From contig CAVZBY010000002.1 in the NCBI GenBank assembly GCA_963773685.1, forward strand, positions 1 to 64,000: a DNA stretch of 64,000 nucleotides, written 5' to 3'. The notes below the pieces were generated by a model, which saw nothing but the letters and a program-made list of their open reading frames with translations, was not told where the DNA came from and searched no databases. Shown piece by piece: positions 1 through 8,399 of the stretch. Within the stretch, counting starts at the first letter, position 1. Each line of letters begins with the position of its first letter. Origin of the DNA: JALHVH01 sp963773685. Its GTDB lineage: Bacteria > Acidobacteriota > Aminicenantia > Aminicenantales > Saccharicenantaceae. The translations under genes and the position numbers were made by a program.

Positions 1-898
1 GCGGCCGCCGCGTTCCCTGGTGGAGCTTCTGCCAATAATCGTCCCGGAGGTCCGAGATCTGGACCATCGGCTTGTCGTGGGTGGTCGAGTGGATGAACTC
101 GTGGGGCCCGATCATCATCCCGACGTGGGAGATCCGGCCGGGCTTCCCCCCGAAGAAGACGAGGTCGCGGGTCCGTTCCTGGCCTTTGGGGACCTCGACA
201 AGGCCGCTCTTGGTCATCTGGATGCTTGCGTCCCGGAGGATGTCGATCCCGCTCCGGCGATAGAGGAGCTGGGCGAAACCGGAACAGTCGATGCCCCACG
301 CCGTGTTCCCGCCCCAGAGGTAGGTGACTCCGAGGAACCGCTTGGCCAGGGCGACCGTCTCTTCCGGGGAAAGCTTCTGCCGCGGGGCCGCGGCGTCCCT
401 GACCTCCCCTTCGCCCTTCTGGATGAATCCCTTGGCCTCGCAGGGGAGCCTGACCTCGCACCACCGTTCTCCGCAGGTCCCGGCCTCGAGACGGGCGCCG
501 AAGGGGGCGACGACGATCGGCTTGCCCTCGGTGACGGCCTCGACGGCATAGATGTTGGCGAACAGGCTGGCGACCTCGAAGACGGACCCTTCCGAAGCGT
601 AGGGCTTCGCGCCCTCGGGCCGGACGAGAAGCGAGGTCCCCTTCGTCCACCCCTGATAGGTGTCCGGGGTCTCGATCCGGTACCAGTCCTCGCCGCCGTT
701 CTTTTCCCAGGCGACGATCTTCACGTTGGTCCCGATCACGGCCTGGCTGACGAGCTCGACCGTATCGTTCGAAGTCTTGTACATGTCCGCGACGGGCTTG
801 ATGACGACGGCCGAGGCGGGAGCGCCCGAGCCGGCCGCCAGCCCCGCCGGGAGCAGGAGCGCCGCGCCCAGGATCGCGATGAGAGCTTTTCGATGCAT
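1..898 (-). CDS. NlpC/P60 cell-wall endopeptidase with SH3-like N-terminus (3' end outside window)
   Basis: The protein should cut gamma-D-glutamyl-diamino acid bonds in peptidoglycan stem peptides outside the cytoplasm. The ATG at 898 follows GAGGAGG and opens a hydrophobic signal peptide of about 22 residues. Residues about 29-165 look like two SH3b-like segments, and the NlpC/P60 domain begins near 176. The catalytic Cys205 lies in GIDCSGF, the His in ISHVGMMIG (258) is the second triad residue, and His270 is a candidate third. The layout matches YkfC-type peptidases. It is divergent from a dipeptide epimerase, the same pairing as YkfC/YkfB in Bacillus. About 299 codons are visible before the frame leaves the window. 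Family is clear; exact substrate is inferred. Confidence 0.9.
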   Translation of the reverse strand, partial: MHRKALIAILGAALLLPAGLAAGSGAPASAVVIKPVADMYKTSNDTVELVSQAVIGTNVKIVAWEKNGGEDWYRIETPDTYQGWTKGTSLLVRPEGAKPYASEGSVFEVASLFANIYAVEAVTEGKPIVVAPFGARLEAGTCGERWCEVRLPCEAKGFIQKGEGEVRDAAAPRQKLSPEETVALAKRFLGVTYLWGGNTAWGIDCSGFAQLLYRRSGIDILRDASIQMTKSGLVEVPKGQERTRDLVFFGGKPGRISHVGMMIGPHEFIHSTTHDKPMVQISDLRDDYWQKLHQGTRRP

Positions 899-928
899 GA
901 GAGCCTCCTCTGGTATGATGGAAGCCGC

Positions 929-958
929 ATTATAGTTCAGTCGGGCCGGGCGAAGCAA
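929..958 (-). promoter_or_regulatory. Candidate sigma-70 promoter of the NlpC/P60 gene
   Basis: On the minus strand a perfect TATAAT (929-934) lies about 31 nt upstream of the ATG, with a weak -35 TTGCTT (953-958) at 18-nt spacing. The -10 is convincing and the -35 is poor. Confidence 0.5.
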
Positions 959-994
959 GGGCCGGGCCGCCGGCCGCGGGCGCGAACGAAGCGC

Positions 995-1023
995 TTCCCC
1001 CCTCCGCCCTTTTGTCATATAAT
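995..1023 (+). promoter_or_regulatory. Candidate promoter of the dipeptide epimerase gene
   Basis: A perfect TATAAT occupies 1018-1023, about 33 nt before the ATG at 1057. No good -35 is seen at 16-18 nt spacing; TTCCCC at 995-1000 is the closest. It sits back-to-back with the opposite promoter near 930-958. Confidence 0.4.
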
Positions 1024-1056
1024 CGGCCCATCTTATGATCCTGTTAGGAGGCACTC

Positions 1057-2184
1057 ATGAAACGCAAAGAATTCCTGGGATTGTCCGGCATGATGATGGC
1101 CGGAGCGGCCCTGCCCGGCGGTCTGGCCTTCGGCGAGATGAAGGAGGCCGCGTCCGGGCCGGCGAAGCTCGACGCCCGCATCTTCGAGGTCAAAATGCAG
1201 TATGCCTGGACCCTCTCCCGCGGGACCTGGAACGTCCGGCAGAACGTCCTCATCCGGCTGGAGAAGGACGGCGTCGCGGGGATGGGGGAATCGGCCCCCA
1301 TCGCCCGGTACAATGAATCGGCCGAAAGCGGCATGGCCTTCATCGAGAAGGCCCGGCCCATCCTCGACCGGGACCTCTGGCAGTACGTCGACCGCTGGAA
1401 CGAGGTCGACGCCGTGACCCCCGGCGAACACGCCATCAAGTGCGCCCTGGACATCGCCATCCTGGACTGGGTGTCGCGGAAGCTCGGCATCCCGCTGTAC
1501 CGGTTCCTGGGCCTGGACAAAACAAAGATGCCCGTCACGACCTACTCGATCGGCATCGACGAGGTCAAGGTCATGCAGGAGAAGATCAAGGCTTACCCCG
1601 ATTTCGGCCACTACAAGATCAAGCTCGGGACCCCGAACGACAGGGCCATCATCGAGGGCATCCGCGAGGTGACCGATAAGCCCCTGCGTCCGGACGCCAA
1701 CGAAGGCTGGAAGACCAAGGAAGAGGCCCTGGCCATGATCGACTGGATGGCCGACAAGGGCGTCGAGCTCATCGAACAGCCGATGCCGGCCGGGATGTTC
1801 GCGGAGTACAAGTGGCTCAAGGAGCGGTCGAAGCTCCCCATCTTCGCCGACGAGAGCATGATGACGGCCAGGGATATCCCGAGCCTCGTCGACGGCTTCC
1901 ACGGCATCAACATCAAGCTCATGAAGAGCGGCGGCGTCCAGGAGGCCCTGCGGATGATCGCCATCGCCCGGGCCCTGGGCCTCAAGATCATGATCGGCTG
2001 CATGACCGAGACCTCGGTGGCCATCGCGGCCGCGGCCTCCATCTCGCCGCTCGTCGATTACGCCGACCTCGACGGGAACCTGCTCATCGCGAACGACCCG
2101 TTCAAGGGATTCAAGAGGGACAAGGACAGGATGATCGTATCCGACGAGCCCGGGCTCGGCCTGACGGGCGACGTCTGGAAGTAG
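1057..2184 (+). CDS. Enolase-superfamily dipeptide epimerase (L-Ala-D/L-Glu epimerase type)
   Basis: This is an enolase-superfamily enzyme of the muconate-lactonizing subgroup, likely epimerising L-Ala-D-Glu released from murein. The start is set by TAGGAGG six bases before ATG 1057. An N-terminal hydrophobic segment (residues 5-25) with a KRK start suggests export. The KIK pair (187-189), metal ligands Asp213 in RPDAN, Glu240 in IEQPM and Asp265 in ADES, the second lysine in IKLMKSGG (287/290), and DLDGN (337-341) match the AE epimerase pattern, including the Asp-x-Asp that binds the dipeptide amino group. The divergent NlpC/P60 peptidase would supply the dipeptide. Export is odd for this normally cytoplasmic family. 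Dipeptide specificity other than Ala-Glu remains possible. Confidence 0.88.
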   Translation: MKRKEFLGLSGMMMAGAALPGGLAFGEMKEAASGPAKLDARIFEVKMQYAWTLSRGTWNVRQNVLIRLEKDGVAGMGESAPIARYNESAESGMAFIEKARPILDRDLWQYVDRWNEVDAVTPGEHAIKCALDIAILDWVSRKLGIPLYRFLGLDKTKMPVTTYSIGIDEVKVMQEKIKAYPDFGHYKIKLGTPNDRAIIEGIREVTDKPLRPDANEGWKTKEEALAMIDWMADKGVELIEQPMPAGMFAEYKWLKERSKLPIFADESMMTARDIPSLVDGFHGINIKLMKSGGVQEALRMIAIARALGLKIMIGCMTETSVAIAAAASISPLVDYADLDGNLLIANDPFKGFKRDKDRMIVSDEPGLGLTGDVWK

Positions 2185-2200
2185 GGGGGAAATCCCCCCT
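2183..2200 (+). terminator. Hairpin at the epimerase stop codon
   Basis: A seven-base-pair G/C hairpin with a four-base loop begins inside the stop codon of the epimerase and is followed by a T-rich stretch (tcttcttt). It could act as an intrinsic terminator, although the T-run is imperfect. Confidence 0.5.
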
Positions 2201-2208
2201 CTTCTTTC

Positions 2209-2359
2209 GGGGTTCGTTGCGGAGGAGCGTTGATGGAGCTGACCCTCTCCCCCCGACCCCCGGGAACCAGTCCCGGCGGTTCCCCCATCGGCAAAGCCGC
2301 TGGGTCCCCCTCCGCTACGGGGGGCTTCGAGCCAGCATCCATCAACGCCGACGAACCCC
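2209..2359. repeat. Palindromic intergenic repeat, copy 1
   Basis: This 151-bp element starts GGGGTTCGTTG and ends CGACGAACCCC. Inner arms GCGTTGATGG and CCATCAACGC also pair, so the whole unit can fold into one long hairpin with a G/C-rich branched centre. Related copies lie at 5188-5336 and 31288-31503. All three sit between genes and share a central GAACCAGTCCC-type block. No coding potential is seen. It is a dispersed palindromic repeat (MITE- or REP-like) or a structured RNA element. Confidence 0.8.
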
Positions 2360-2435
2360 AATAGCTTGAGACGAACCTAATTAAAGGGGGAAGAGGGGAT
2401 ATTCCCTCCGCGTCGGGATCCCGGGGAGCAGGGAA

Positions 2436-4145
2436 TCAGCTCTTGCGGTCCGAGATGACGAGCTTCTGCCCGACGCTCAGGCTGTCGTTCGCCAGGCCGT
2501 TGGCCGCTTTGATGCGGTCCACGGTCGTGTTGAACTGCCTGGCCAGGGTGAAGAGCGTGTCGCCTTCCTTCACCGTGTAGGTGACCCCGCCGGCGCCCGC
2601 CGACGGGGCGGGGGATCTCCGGACCGTCGACGACGCCGCCGCCGTCCGGGTGCCGGGCTCGGGCTCCGAGGGGTCGCCCTTCCCGGGGATCTTGATCTTC
2701 TGGCCGATGCGGAGCGTCCTCGGGTTCTTGATCCCGTTCAGGCGCATGATGGCCTGGGTCGTCGTCCGGTACCTGCGGGCGAGGGCTCCCAGGGTGTCTC
2801 CCGAACGGACGCTGTGCCATCCGTAAACGGCGTCGGGCGGGATGTAGCGGGGGAGGCCCGGCAGGGCGGCCATGACCTTCTCCCCGTATCCGGCGGGGAC
2901 CCTGAGATCGTACTCGTAATTCGGCGTCGAATCGTGCCGGAGCTCGGAGTTCAGGAACGAGAGCAGGAGCGGGTCGATGCCGAGGCTCGAGGCGAGTGAG
3001 ATGAGCTTGACCGGCTGACCGACCCGGACCGTCTCGAAGGCGACGGGGGCGTCCGGGACGGGGAGCGTGAACCCGTACTTCCCCGGGTCCTCGATGATGA
3101 GCATGACCGCGATGATACGCGGGACGAACCGGGCCGTCTCGTAGGGCAGGTTGCTGAAGAGGTCCCAGAAATTGTCCAGGTAATCGATCTTCTGGGCCTT
3201 GATGACGTTCTGGACCCGGAACTCGCCGCAGTTGTAGGAGGCCAGGGCCGTGGTCCAGTCCCCGAAGAAGTCATGGAGAACGGTCAGGAACTGGATCGCC
3301 GCACGCGTCGCCTTGAGCGGGTCCATGCGCTCGTCGACGTACTTGTCCTGCTTCAGGCCGAACCGGTAGCCGGTCGACCGGATGAACTGCCACATGCCCA
3401 GGGCTCGGGCGGGGGACAGGGCCCGAGGCTTGAAGCCGCTTTCGATGATAGGGACCCAGGAGAGCTGTTCGGGGAGCCCCGCCTTGCGGAATTCCTCGAC
3501 GATCATCGGCCGGTAGAGGCCGGAGCGCTTGTAGGCGTCCAGGAAGTAGCTTTTCTCCCGCGTCTGGAAAGAGCGGATCTCCGCCTCGACCCATTTGTTC
3601 GCGACGAGGGGGATGGTCCCGTTCCCGGCCGCGGGGGTGCTGATATGCGAAGCGTAAAGCTGTTGGATCCTCTGGGCGATGAGGATGCGGAGGTCGTTCT
3701 TTTCCTGGCAGAGGGCCGAATCCGCCGGGGTTTCGGCCTTGAGGATGAGCCCGTAGGCCTCGTCCAGCCTGGCCATGGCGGTTTCGGTCTCCCCCCGATC
3801 CAGGGCGGCCTGGGCCTCCTGATAGGTCGCCAGGGCGTTCTCGAGGTAGGACGCCGCCTCCTCGGGATCGGGAGCCTGGGCGCCGTTCTCCCCGGCCTCC
3901 GTTTCCCCGGCAAGATCATCCTGCTCGACGACGGGAAGGGCGGCCTCCGTCCGGGCCGGAGCCTGGGCAGGCCCCGCCTCGGGCTTGGCCGGGGTCTTCC
4001 CGTTCCGGGGCGCCGCCTTGGCGGCCGCCTCGGGGGGAGGGGTCGTTTTCGCCGCCTTTCTCCCCGAGGAGCAGGCCATGCTCCCCAGGAGGAGGGTCAG
4101 GGCTAAAACATAGGCGATAAAAGAGATATATCGTTTTCCGTTCAT
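2436..4145 (-). CDS. mltD: MltD-like membrane-bound lytic murein transglycosylase
   Basis: This 569-residue lipoprotein cleaves peptidoglycan glycan strands with formation of anhydromuramic ends. A lipobox ends at Cys25 (LGSMAC). A Pro/Ala-rich linker and a helical, TPR-like segment (about 95-165) come next. The SLT domain at about 215-350 has catalytic Glu235 in PIIESGF, then GMWQFI and the ASYNCGE signature. Two LysM peptidoglycan-binding domains lie at about 443-487 and 522-565. The length and domain order fit MltD, which often has two or more LysM units. It lies on the opposite strand to the dipeptide epimerase, making this end of the window a murein-turnover neighbourhood. It has its own promoter at 4164-4192. 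Confidence 0.92.
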   Translation of the reverse strand: MNGKRYISFIAYVLALTLLLGSMACSSGRKAAKTTPPPEAAAKAAPRNGKTPAKPEAGPAQAPARTEAALPVVEQDDLAGETEAGENGAQAPDPEEAASYLENALATYQEAQAALDRGETETAMARLDEAYGLILKAETPADSALCQEKNDLRILIAQRIQQLYASHISTPAAGNGTIPLVANKWVEAEIRSFQTREKSYFLDAYKRSGLYRPMIVEEFRKAGLPEQLSWVPIIESGFKPRALSPARALGMWQFIRSTGYRFGLKQDKYVDERMDPLKATRAAIQFLTVLHDFFGDWTTALASYNCGEFRVQNVIKAQKIDYLDNFWDLFSNLPYETARFVPRIIAVMLIIEDPGKYGFTLPVPDAPVAFETVRVGQPVKLISLASSLGIDPLLLSFLNSELRHDSTPNYEYDLRVPAGYGEKVMAALPGLPRYIPPDAVYGWHSVRSGDTLGALARRYRTTTQAIMRLNGIKNPRTLRIGQKIKIPGKGDPSEPEPGTRTAAASSTVRRSPAPSAGAGGVTYTVKEGDTLFTLARQFNTTVDRIKAANGLANDSLSVGQKLVISDRKS

Positions 4146-4163
4146 GATCGCATCAAGACCTTA

Positions 4164-4192
4164 GTTATACCATCCGGACGGAAGGCCGTCAA
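4164..4192 (-). promoter_or_regulatory. Sigma-70 promoter of the MltD gene
   Basis: TTGACG (4187-4192) and TATAAC (4164-4169) on the minus strand are 17 nt apart, each five of six to consensus. The -35 overlaps the last codons of galE. The predicted start near 4157 leaves a leader of about 12 nt before ATG 4145. Confidence 0.65.
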
Positions 4193-5166
4193 TCGGTTTT
4201 CCGGTGCCAGTCCCAGGCCGTCCTGAGGATCGTCCCGATATCGGACAGTCGGGGCTCCCAGCCCAGGAGGCGGCGCGCCTTTTCCCGGGAGGCCAGGAGC
4301 ACGGGAACGTCCCCCTCGCGGCGGGGGAGGAGCTCGACGGGGACCTTTCCGCCGACGACCTCCTCGGCCGCCCTGACGACCTCGAGCACGGAGTACCCAT
4401 GGCTTGTCCCGAGGTTCACGGCCTCGCTGGCCCCCCCGCCGAGAAGGTAACGGAGGGCCAACAGGTGGGCGGAGGCCAGGTCCGCGACATGGACGTAATC
4501 GCGGACGGCCGTCCCGTCGGGCGTTTCGAAGTCGGTCCCGAAAACGCCGAGAGCGGGCCTCTTTCCCAGGGCCGCGAGGAGGATGCCGGGGATGAGGTGG
4601 GTCTCGGGGTCATGCATCTCTCCGAGGGTCCTGTCCGGGTCGGCCCCCGCGGCGTTGAAATAGCGGAGGGTGACGTAGCTCAGGCCATGGGCCCTGCCGA
4701 GGTCCGCCAGGATGCGCTCGACCATGACCTTGGTGGCGCCGTAGGGATTGGCCGGCCGCAGGGGATGCTCCTCGGGAATGGGCTGGACCTCGGGGGCGCC
4801 ATAGACGGCGGCGCTCGAGGAAAAGACGAACCGCCCGATCCCCGCCTCGACCATGCCCTCGAGGAGGTTCAGCGACGTTCCGAGGTTGTGGCGGTAATAT
4901 CTCCGGGGGTCCAGGCAGGATTCGCCGACCTGGGTGAGCGAGGCGAAGTGGAGGACGGCGGCGATATCCGGGTTCTCCCGGAAGACGCTCCTCACGGCCT
5001 CGCGGTCCATCAGGTCGGCGACGACGAAGCGGCACCCGGGGACGACGAGCTCCCTCCGCCCGGTCGATAGGTCGTCGAGGACGACGGTCTCGAAGCCGGC
5101 GCCGAGGAGGACTTTGACCGTATGGGAGCCGATGTAGCCCGCTCCGCCGGCGACGAGGACCTTCAT
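4189..5166 (-). CDS. galE: UDP-glucose 4-epimerase (GalE)
   Basis: The enzyme interconverts UDP-glucose and UDP-galactose for sugar catabolism or surface polysaccharide synthesis. It is a 325-residue extended SDR with the NAD-binding GGAGYIGS (residues 7-14), the SSSAAVYG strand (116-123) and catalytic Tyr142/Lys146 in PYGATK. RYFNAAGA (near 168) and the GTAVRDYVHV segment are GalE hallmarks. GGAGAAG precedes the start. Length is typical for the bacterial enzyme. It sits between MltD and an RNA nucleotidyltransferase without obvious functional partners; a palindromic repeat begins about 20 bp upstream of its start. Confidence 0.93.
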   Translation of the reverse strand: MKVLVAGGAGYIGSHTVKVLLGAGFETVVLDDLSTGRRELVVPGCRFVVADLMDREAVRSVFRENPDIAAVLHFASLTQVGESCLDPRRYYRHNLGTSLNLLEGMVEAGIGRFVFSSSAAVYGAPEVQPIPEEHPLRPANPYGATKVMVERILADLGRAHGLSYVTLRYFNAAGADPDRTLGEMHDPETHLIPGILLAALGKRPALGVFGTDFETPDGTAVRDYVHVADLASAHLLALRYLLGGGASEAVNLGTSHGYSVLEVVRAAEEVVGGKVPVELLPRREGDVPVLLASREKARRLLGWEPRLSDIGTILRTAWDWHRKTD

Positions 5167-5187
5167 CGAGGTTCTTCTCCGGCTTCC

Positions 5188-5336
5188 GGGGCTCGTTGCT
5201 CAAGCGCGGTGACGGGGCTGACCCTCTCCCCCGACCCCGGGGACCAGTCCCGTCGGTCCCCCCGTCGGCAGGGCCGCCGGGCCCCCCCCCGCTACGGGGG
5301 GCATCGGGCCAGCACCCATCACCGCCGACGAGTCCC
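5188..5336. repeat. Palindromic intergenic repeat, copy 2
   Basis: This 149-bp relative of the element at 2209-2359 has ends GGGGCTCGTTG and CGACGAGTCCC. Its inner stem reads GCGGTGA with TCACCGC, where copy 1 has GCGTTGA with TCAACGC, so both sides of one pair have changed together. It fills the gap between galE and the CCA-type gene. Confidence 0.8.
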
Positions 5337-5358
5337 GGAACCCGGATAAGAATCTTCG

Positions 5359-6807
5359 TCAAGGGGCTCCCCCTATGATCTTCCTCGCGGCCTTGAGCCC
5401 GCCCGCCCGGGTCTCGAAGACGCTGTCGATCTGCATCGCGTAGAGGCGCTTGAGGACCTTTCCCATGTCCGGCCCCGGCGCGACGCCCAGCTTGATGAGG
5501 TCGCGGCCGAGGATGAGCGGCTTGATGGTCTCCCGGTTGACCTTGAGCTCCTCGAACTTCCCGAAGAGCCAGGGGCCTCCCGGTCGAGGGCCTTGAGCGG
5601 GCGGGATCTTCCGGCCTGCCCGGTCGGCGGCGTCGAGGTAGACGATGAGCTCGATCTCCCCGCCGACGTCGGCGGCGAGGCGGTTGAAGGCTTTCCGGGT
5701 CACGGTCTCCCGGTTCTGCCAGAGCTCGGTCGAACGGTGATGGGTCCGGATGAGCAGGGGGACCGTCTTCTCGAGGTCGAATCCGTTCCACGAATGGATC
5801 TTGAGCCTGGTGAAGGCCTTCCGGGCGACCCGCTCGCTCTGGATGTCGTGCCCGCTGCTCGTGACGGCCATCCGGCCCCGCTTGAATTCCCAGCGCGTCG
5901 TCCCGGGCTTGCCGGCGTCATGGAAGAGGGCCGCGAGGAGCAGGGCCAGGGTCCGCGGCCGGTCGAGGCCGACGGCCGAGGCCAGGGAGCGGGCCTGGTC
6001 CACGGAGAGCCGGGTATGGGCCCAGACCGTATGATGGCCGAAGGCGTCCGTCTCCGGATGGAAGATGGAGTCCTGGATGCAGAGGGTCAGGGCGAAAAGC
6101 TCGGGGAAGAGCTTCTCGAGGGCCCCGACCTTGAGAAGCTCCTCCAGCCCGGCCGAAGGCTTGGGCGAATCGAGGAGGATCTTGAAGAGCTCTTCGGTCA
6201 CCCGCTCGACGCTCAGCCCGGAGAGGTCGACCTGCTTTGCGGTCACATAGATCGCCGGATCGACCCGGAATCCGAGGACCGAGGCGAACCGGGCCGCCCG
6301 GAGGACGCGGAGCGGGTCGTCGGGGAACGCGGCCGGGTTGGTGACCCGGAGGAGGCGGGCGCGGACGTCCTTCCGGCCCTCGAACGGGTCGATGACGGTC
6401 CCGTCCAAGAGGCGGACGGCGATGCTGTTCGCCCGGAAATCGCGCCGTTCAAGGTCCTTCTCGACGGGGAGGAAGGGGTCGGCCGCGATGATGAAATCCT
6501 TATGACCCTTGGCGCCTGCCGGGGCGTCCCGGGGGGCGTCCGTGCGGGGCAGGGCGATATCATAGGTCGTGCCCTTGATCGTGAACTTGACGATACCGAA
6601 GCTCCGGCCGACGAGGTCCACCTTGCCGTGCGGCTCGAGCCGCCGGACGACCTCGTCGAGCGGATGGCGCGCGACGAGAAGGTCCACCTCGGGAGAGGGA
6701 CGCTTGAGGAGAAGGTCACGGACGTATCCGCCCACGGCATAGACGTCCGCCCCGAACAGCCTGACGAACAGGCTTTTGTCCCGAAATTCCGCGGCGATCC
6801 TGGCCAT
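5359..6807 (-). CDS. CCA-adding enzyme / poly(A) polymerase family with HD domain
   Basis: This is a class II nucleotidyltransferase of the tRNA CCA-adding/poly(A) polymerase family, acting on RNA 3' ends in the cytoplasm. The head domain has GGYVRD (residues 26-31), a metal motif EVD at 40-42, YDIALPR (82-88), RRDFRAN (121-127) and the DDPLRVLRAARFA ATP-site helix. An HD domain follows (His258/His259 region and FHDAGK at about 295-300). The metal motif is normally Asp-x-Asp, so Glu40 is a conservative departure. At 482 residues it fits the HD-containing CCA enzymes. CCA addition, A-addition only, or poly(A) polymerase activity cannot be told apart by eye. Confidence 0.88.
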   Translation of the reverse strand: MARIAAEFRDKSLFVRLFGADVYAVGGYVRDLLLKRPSPEVDLLVARHPLDEVVRRLEPHGKVDLVGRSFGIVKFTIKGTTYDIALPRTDAPRDAPAGAKGHKDFIIAADPFLPVEKDLERRDFRANSIAVRLLDGTVIDPFEGRKDVRARLLRVTNPAAFPDDPLRVLRAARFASVLGFRVDPAIYVTAKQVDLSGLSVERVTEELFKILLDSPKPSAGLEELLKVGALEKLFPELFALTLCIQDSIFHPETDAFGHHTVWAHTRLSVDQARSLASAVGLDRPRTLALLLAALFHDAGKPGTTRWEFKRGRMAVTSSGHDIQSERVARKAFTRLKIHSWNGFDLEKTVPLLIRTHHRSTELWQNRETVTRKAFNRLAADVGGEIELIVYLDAADRAGRKIPPAQGPRPGGPWLFGKFEELKVNRETIKPLILGRDLIKLGVAPGPDMGKVLKRLYAMQIDSVFETRAGGLKAARKIIGGAP

Positions 6808-6885
6808 CGCCTCTCATTCTACCAATGTTCCGCCTCAATAGGGAAGGCTCGCTTCCTCCTTCCGGACCCTTGATATCATCCAAAA

Positions 6886-6915
6886 TTGAAAACGCGCGTC
6901 TTTTCATGATAGGAT
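6886..6915 (+). promoter_or_regulatory. Possible promoter of the Rossmann-fold protein gene
   Basis: TTGAAA (6886-6891) and TAGGAT (6910-6915) are 18 nt apart in an AT-richer gap. The predicted start near 6922 leaves about 29 nt before ATG 6951. Confidence 0.35.
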
Positions 6916-6950
6916 GAAGCGCCTTGGCTACAGGTTATCTATCAAAACCG

Positions 6951-8393
6951 ATGAATATGAAGAAGATCCTGATACTCGGGGGAGGAGGCCTGGTCGGCTC
7001 GAGAATAGCGTCCAAGATACTGGAAAAAGAGGATCGCGCCGATATCGTGCTCCACAGCCTCTACAGAAAGAGGGAAAGGGAGACGATAGAGGGTCTCCTG
7101 GGGAGATTCCCGGGGAAGAACGTCTCGGTGCGCTACGGCGATATTTTGCGGCCTCAGGAACTGACCGACATCATCGGGTCCACCCGTCCTCAGATCATCG
7201 TCGACTGCATCAATACGGCCACGGCCCTATCCTACAACGGCGGCTCGGCCGACGATATCCTGATGAACCTGGCCGCCCATGTCCGCGAGCTCTATTATGC
7301 GCTGGTGAGGAACGGGACCGAGTCCTATCTCAAGGTCGGAACGACCGGGACGGGAGGGATGGGCTTCGACATGCCCTTCACTCACGGCGAGAACACCCCC
7401 TCCGACGCCTTGATGAAGAAGGTCATGATGGCCGGGGCCCATTCGATGCTCTTGTTCTTCCTTTCCCGGGCCAAGAACGCTCCGATCATCAAGGAGATCA
7501 AGCCGGCCACGGCCGTCGGCTGGACCAGGATCGCCACCGGAGAGATCCATCAACACGATGAGCCCATCGTCCTCCAGGATTGTGAGCCCTCTCAGGGCAT
7601 CAGACTGGAGCCGAACGCTTCCCTATCCTTGAAAGGAAGGGCCACCCGAAAGAAGAGGAACCTGGAAGGGACCGCCATCGATGTCGGCGAAAGCGGACTG
7701 TATTCCCTGGAAGAATTCAAGCTGCTCTCCGACAGCGGCCAGATGAGCTATATCACCTGCGATGAGGTCGCCGATATCGTCATCAAGGAGATCGACAACC
7801 ATGCCACCGGCAGGAACATCACGGCGGCATTGGAAGGCAGCGTCATCCCTCCTTCCTATCGCTCCGGACTGATCCGGCAGGAGTGGATCGCCAAGATGGA
7901 AGAGCAGAGCCGCGAAGCCGGGATCCCGAGCATCTCCTTTTCCGCTCTGGGCCCGCCCCGGACGTCGAAACTGCTGTTCGAGGCCCATATGTTGTGTGCG
8001 CTATCGGAAACCGTCGACCTGGAGCAGGACGCTTCGGTCGTCTCCGACAAGATGCTGGAACTCGTCCGGGGAGACACGATCTTGAGGACCCAAATGATCT
8101 CCAACGGCATTCCCATACTGCTCCCGGACGGCGTATCCTTACTGGCCGGCGACTTCACCCGGGTCCCCGATCCCTCCTCTCCGCCTCTGATCACCCGGGA
8201 GAACATCGAACGATGGTGCTCGGCGGGATGGGTGGATCTTCGCCCCGGCAACATCCGGCTTTGGCAAAAGATCCTCACGGAATTCCATCAGAAGAACGGC
8301 CTGGACACGTCGTCCTCGGATAGCCGGTTCTTGAACCGCCACAAATTGGATCCGGCGGCGATCGTCTCTTTCCGATTGTCCAGGGACCTCTAG
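6951..8393 (+). CDS. NAD(P)-binding Rossmann-fold (extended SDR-like) protein of unknown role
   Basis: I recognise the fold but not the family. The N-terminus KKILILGGGGLVGSRIA is a dinucleotide-binding loop and YGDILRPQEL resembles the second Asp-containing strand of extended SDRs. The stretch KVGTTGTGGMGF followed by DALMKKVMMAG sits where the Ser and Lys of the catalytic site would be expected, but no standard YxxxK is seen. The 200-residue C-terminal half is unassigned. ATG 6951 is chosen because the upstream TTG at 6924 lacks support. Codon use has more A/T-ending codons than neighbours, hinting at transfer. It converges on the acyltransferase/GNAT genes and may work with them. Confidence 0.65.
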   Translation: MNMKKILILGGGGLVGSRIASKILEKEDRADIVLHSLYRKRERETIEGLLGRFPGKNVSVRYGDILRPQELTDIIGSTRPQIIVDCINTATALSYNGGSADDILMNLAAHVRELYYALVRNGTESYLKVGTTGTGGMGFDMPFTHGENTPSDALMKKVMMAGAHSMLLFFLSRAKNAPIIKEIKPATAVGWTRIATGEIHQHDEPIVLQDCEPSQGIRLEPNASLSLKGRATRKKRNLEGTAIDVGESGLYSLEEFKLLSDSGQMSYITCDEVADIVIKEIDNHATGRNITAALEGSVIPPSYRSGLIRQEWIAKMEEQSREAGIPSISFSALGPPRTSKLLFEAHMLCALSETVDLEQDASVVSDKMLELVRGDTILRTQMISNGIPILLPDGVSLLAGDFTRVPDPSSPPLITRENIERWCSAGWVDLRPGNIRLWQKILTEFHQKNGLDTSSSDSRFLNRHKLDPAAIVSFRLSRDL

Positions 8394-8399
8394 TCCGGC

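Noticed and set aside
20..1060. Long open frame on the plus strand
   Set aside because: It lies opposite the NlpC/P60 gene and crosses both divergent promoters; the minus-strand protein has complete catalytic motifs and a strong ribosome site.
6924..6950. TTG start for the Rossmann-fold protein
   Set aside because: No ribosome site, and the added residues precede the nucleotide-binding loop unusually far; ATG 6951 or 6957 fits better.
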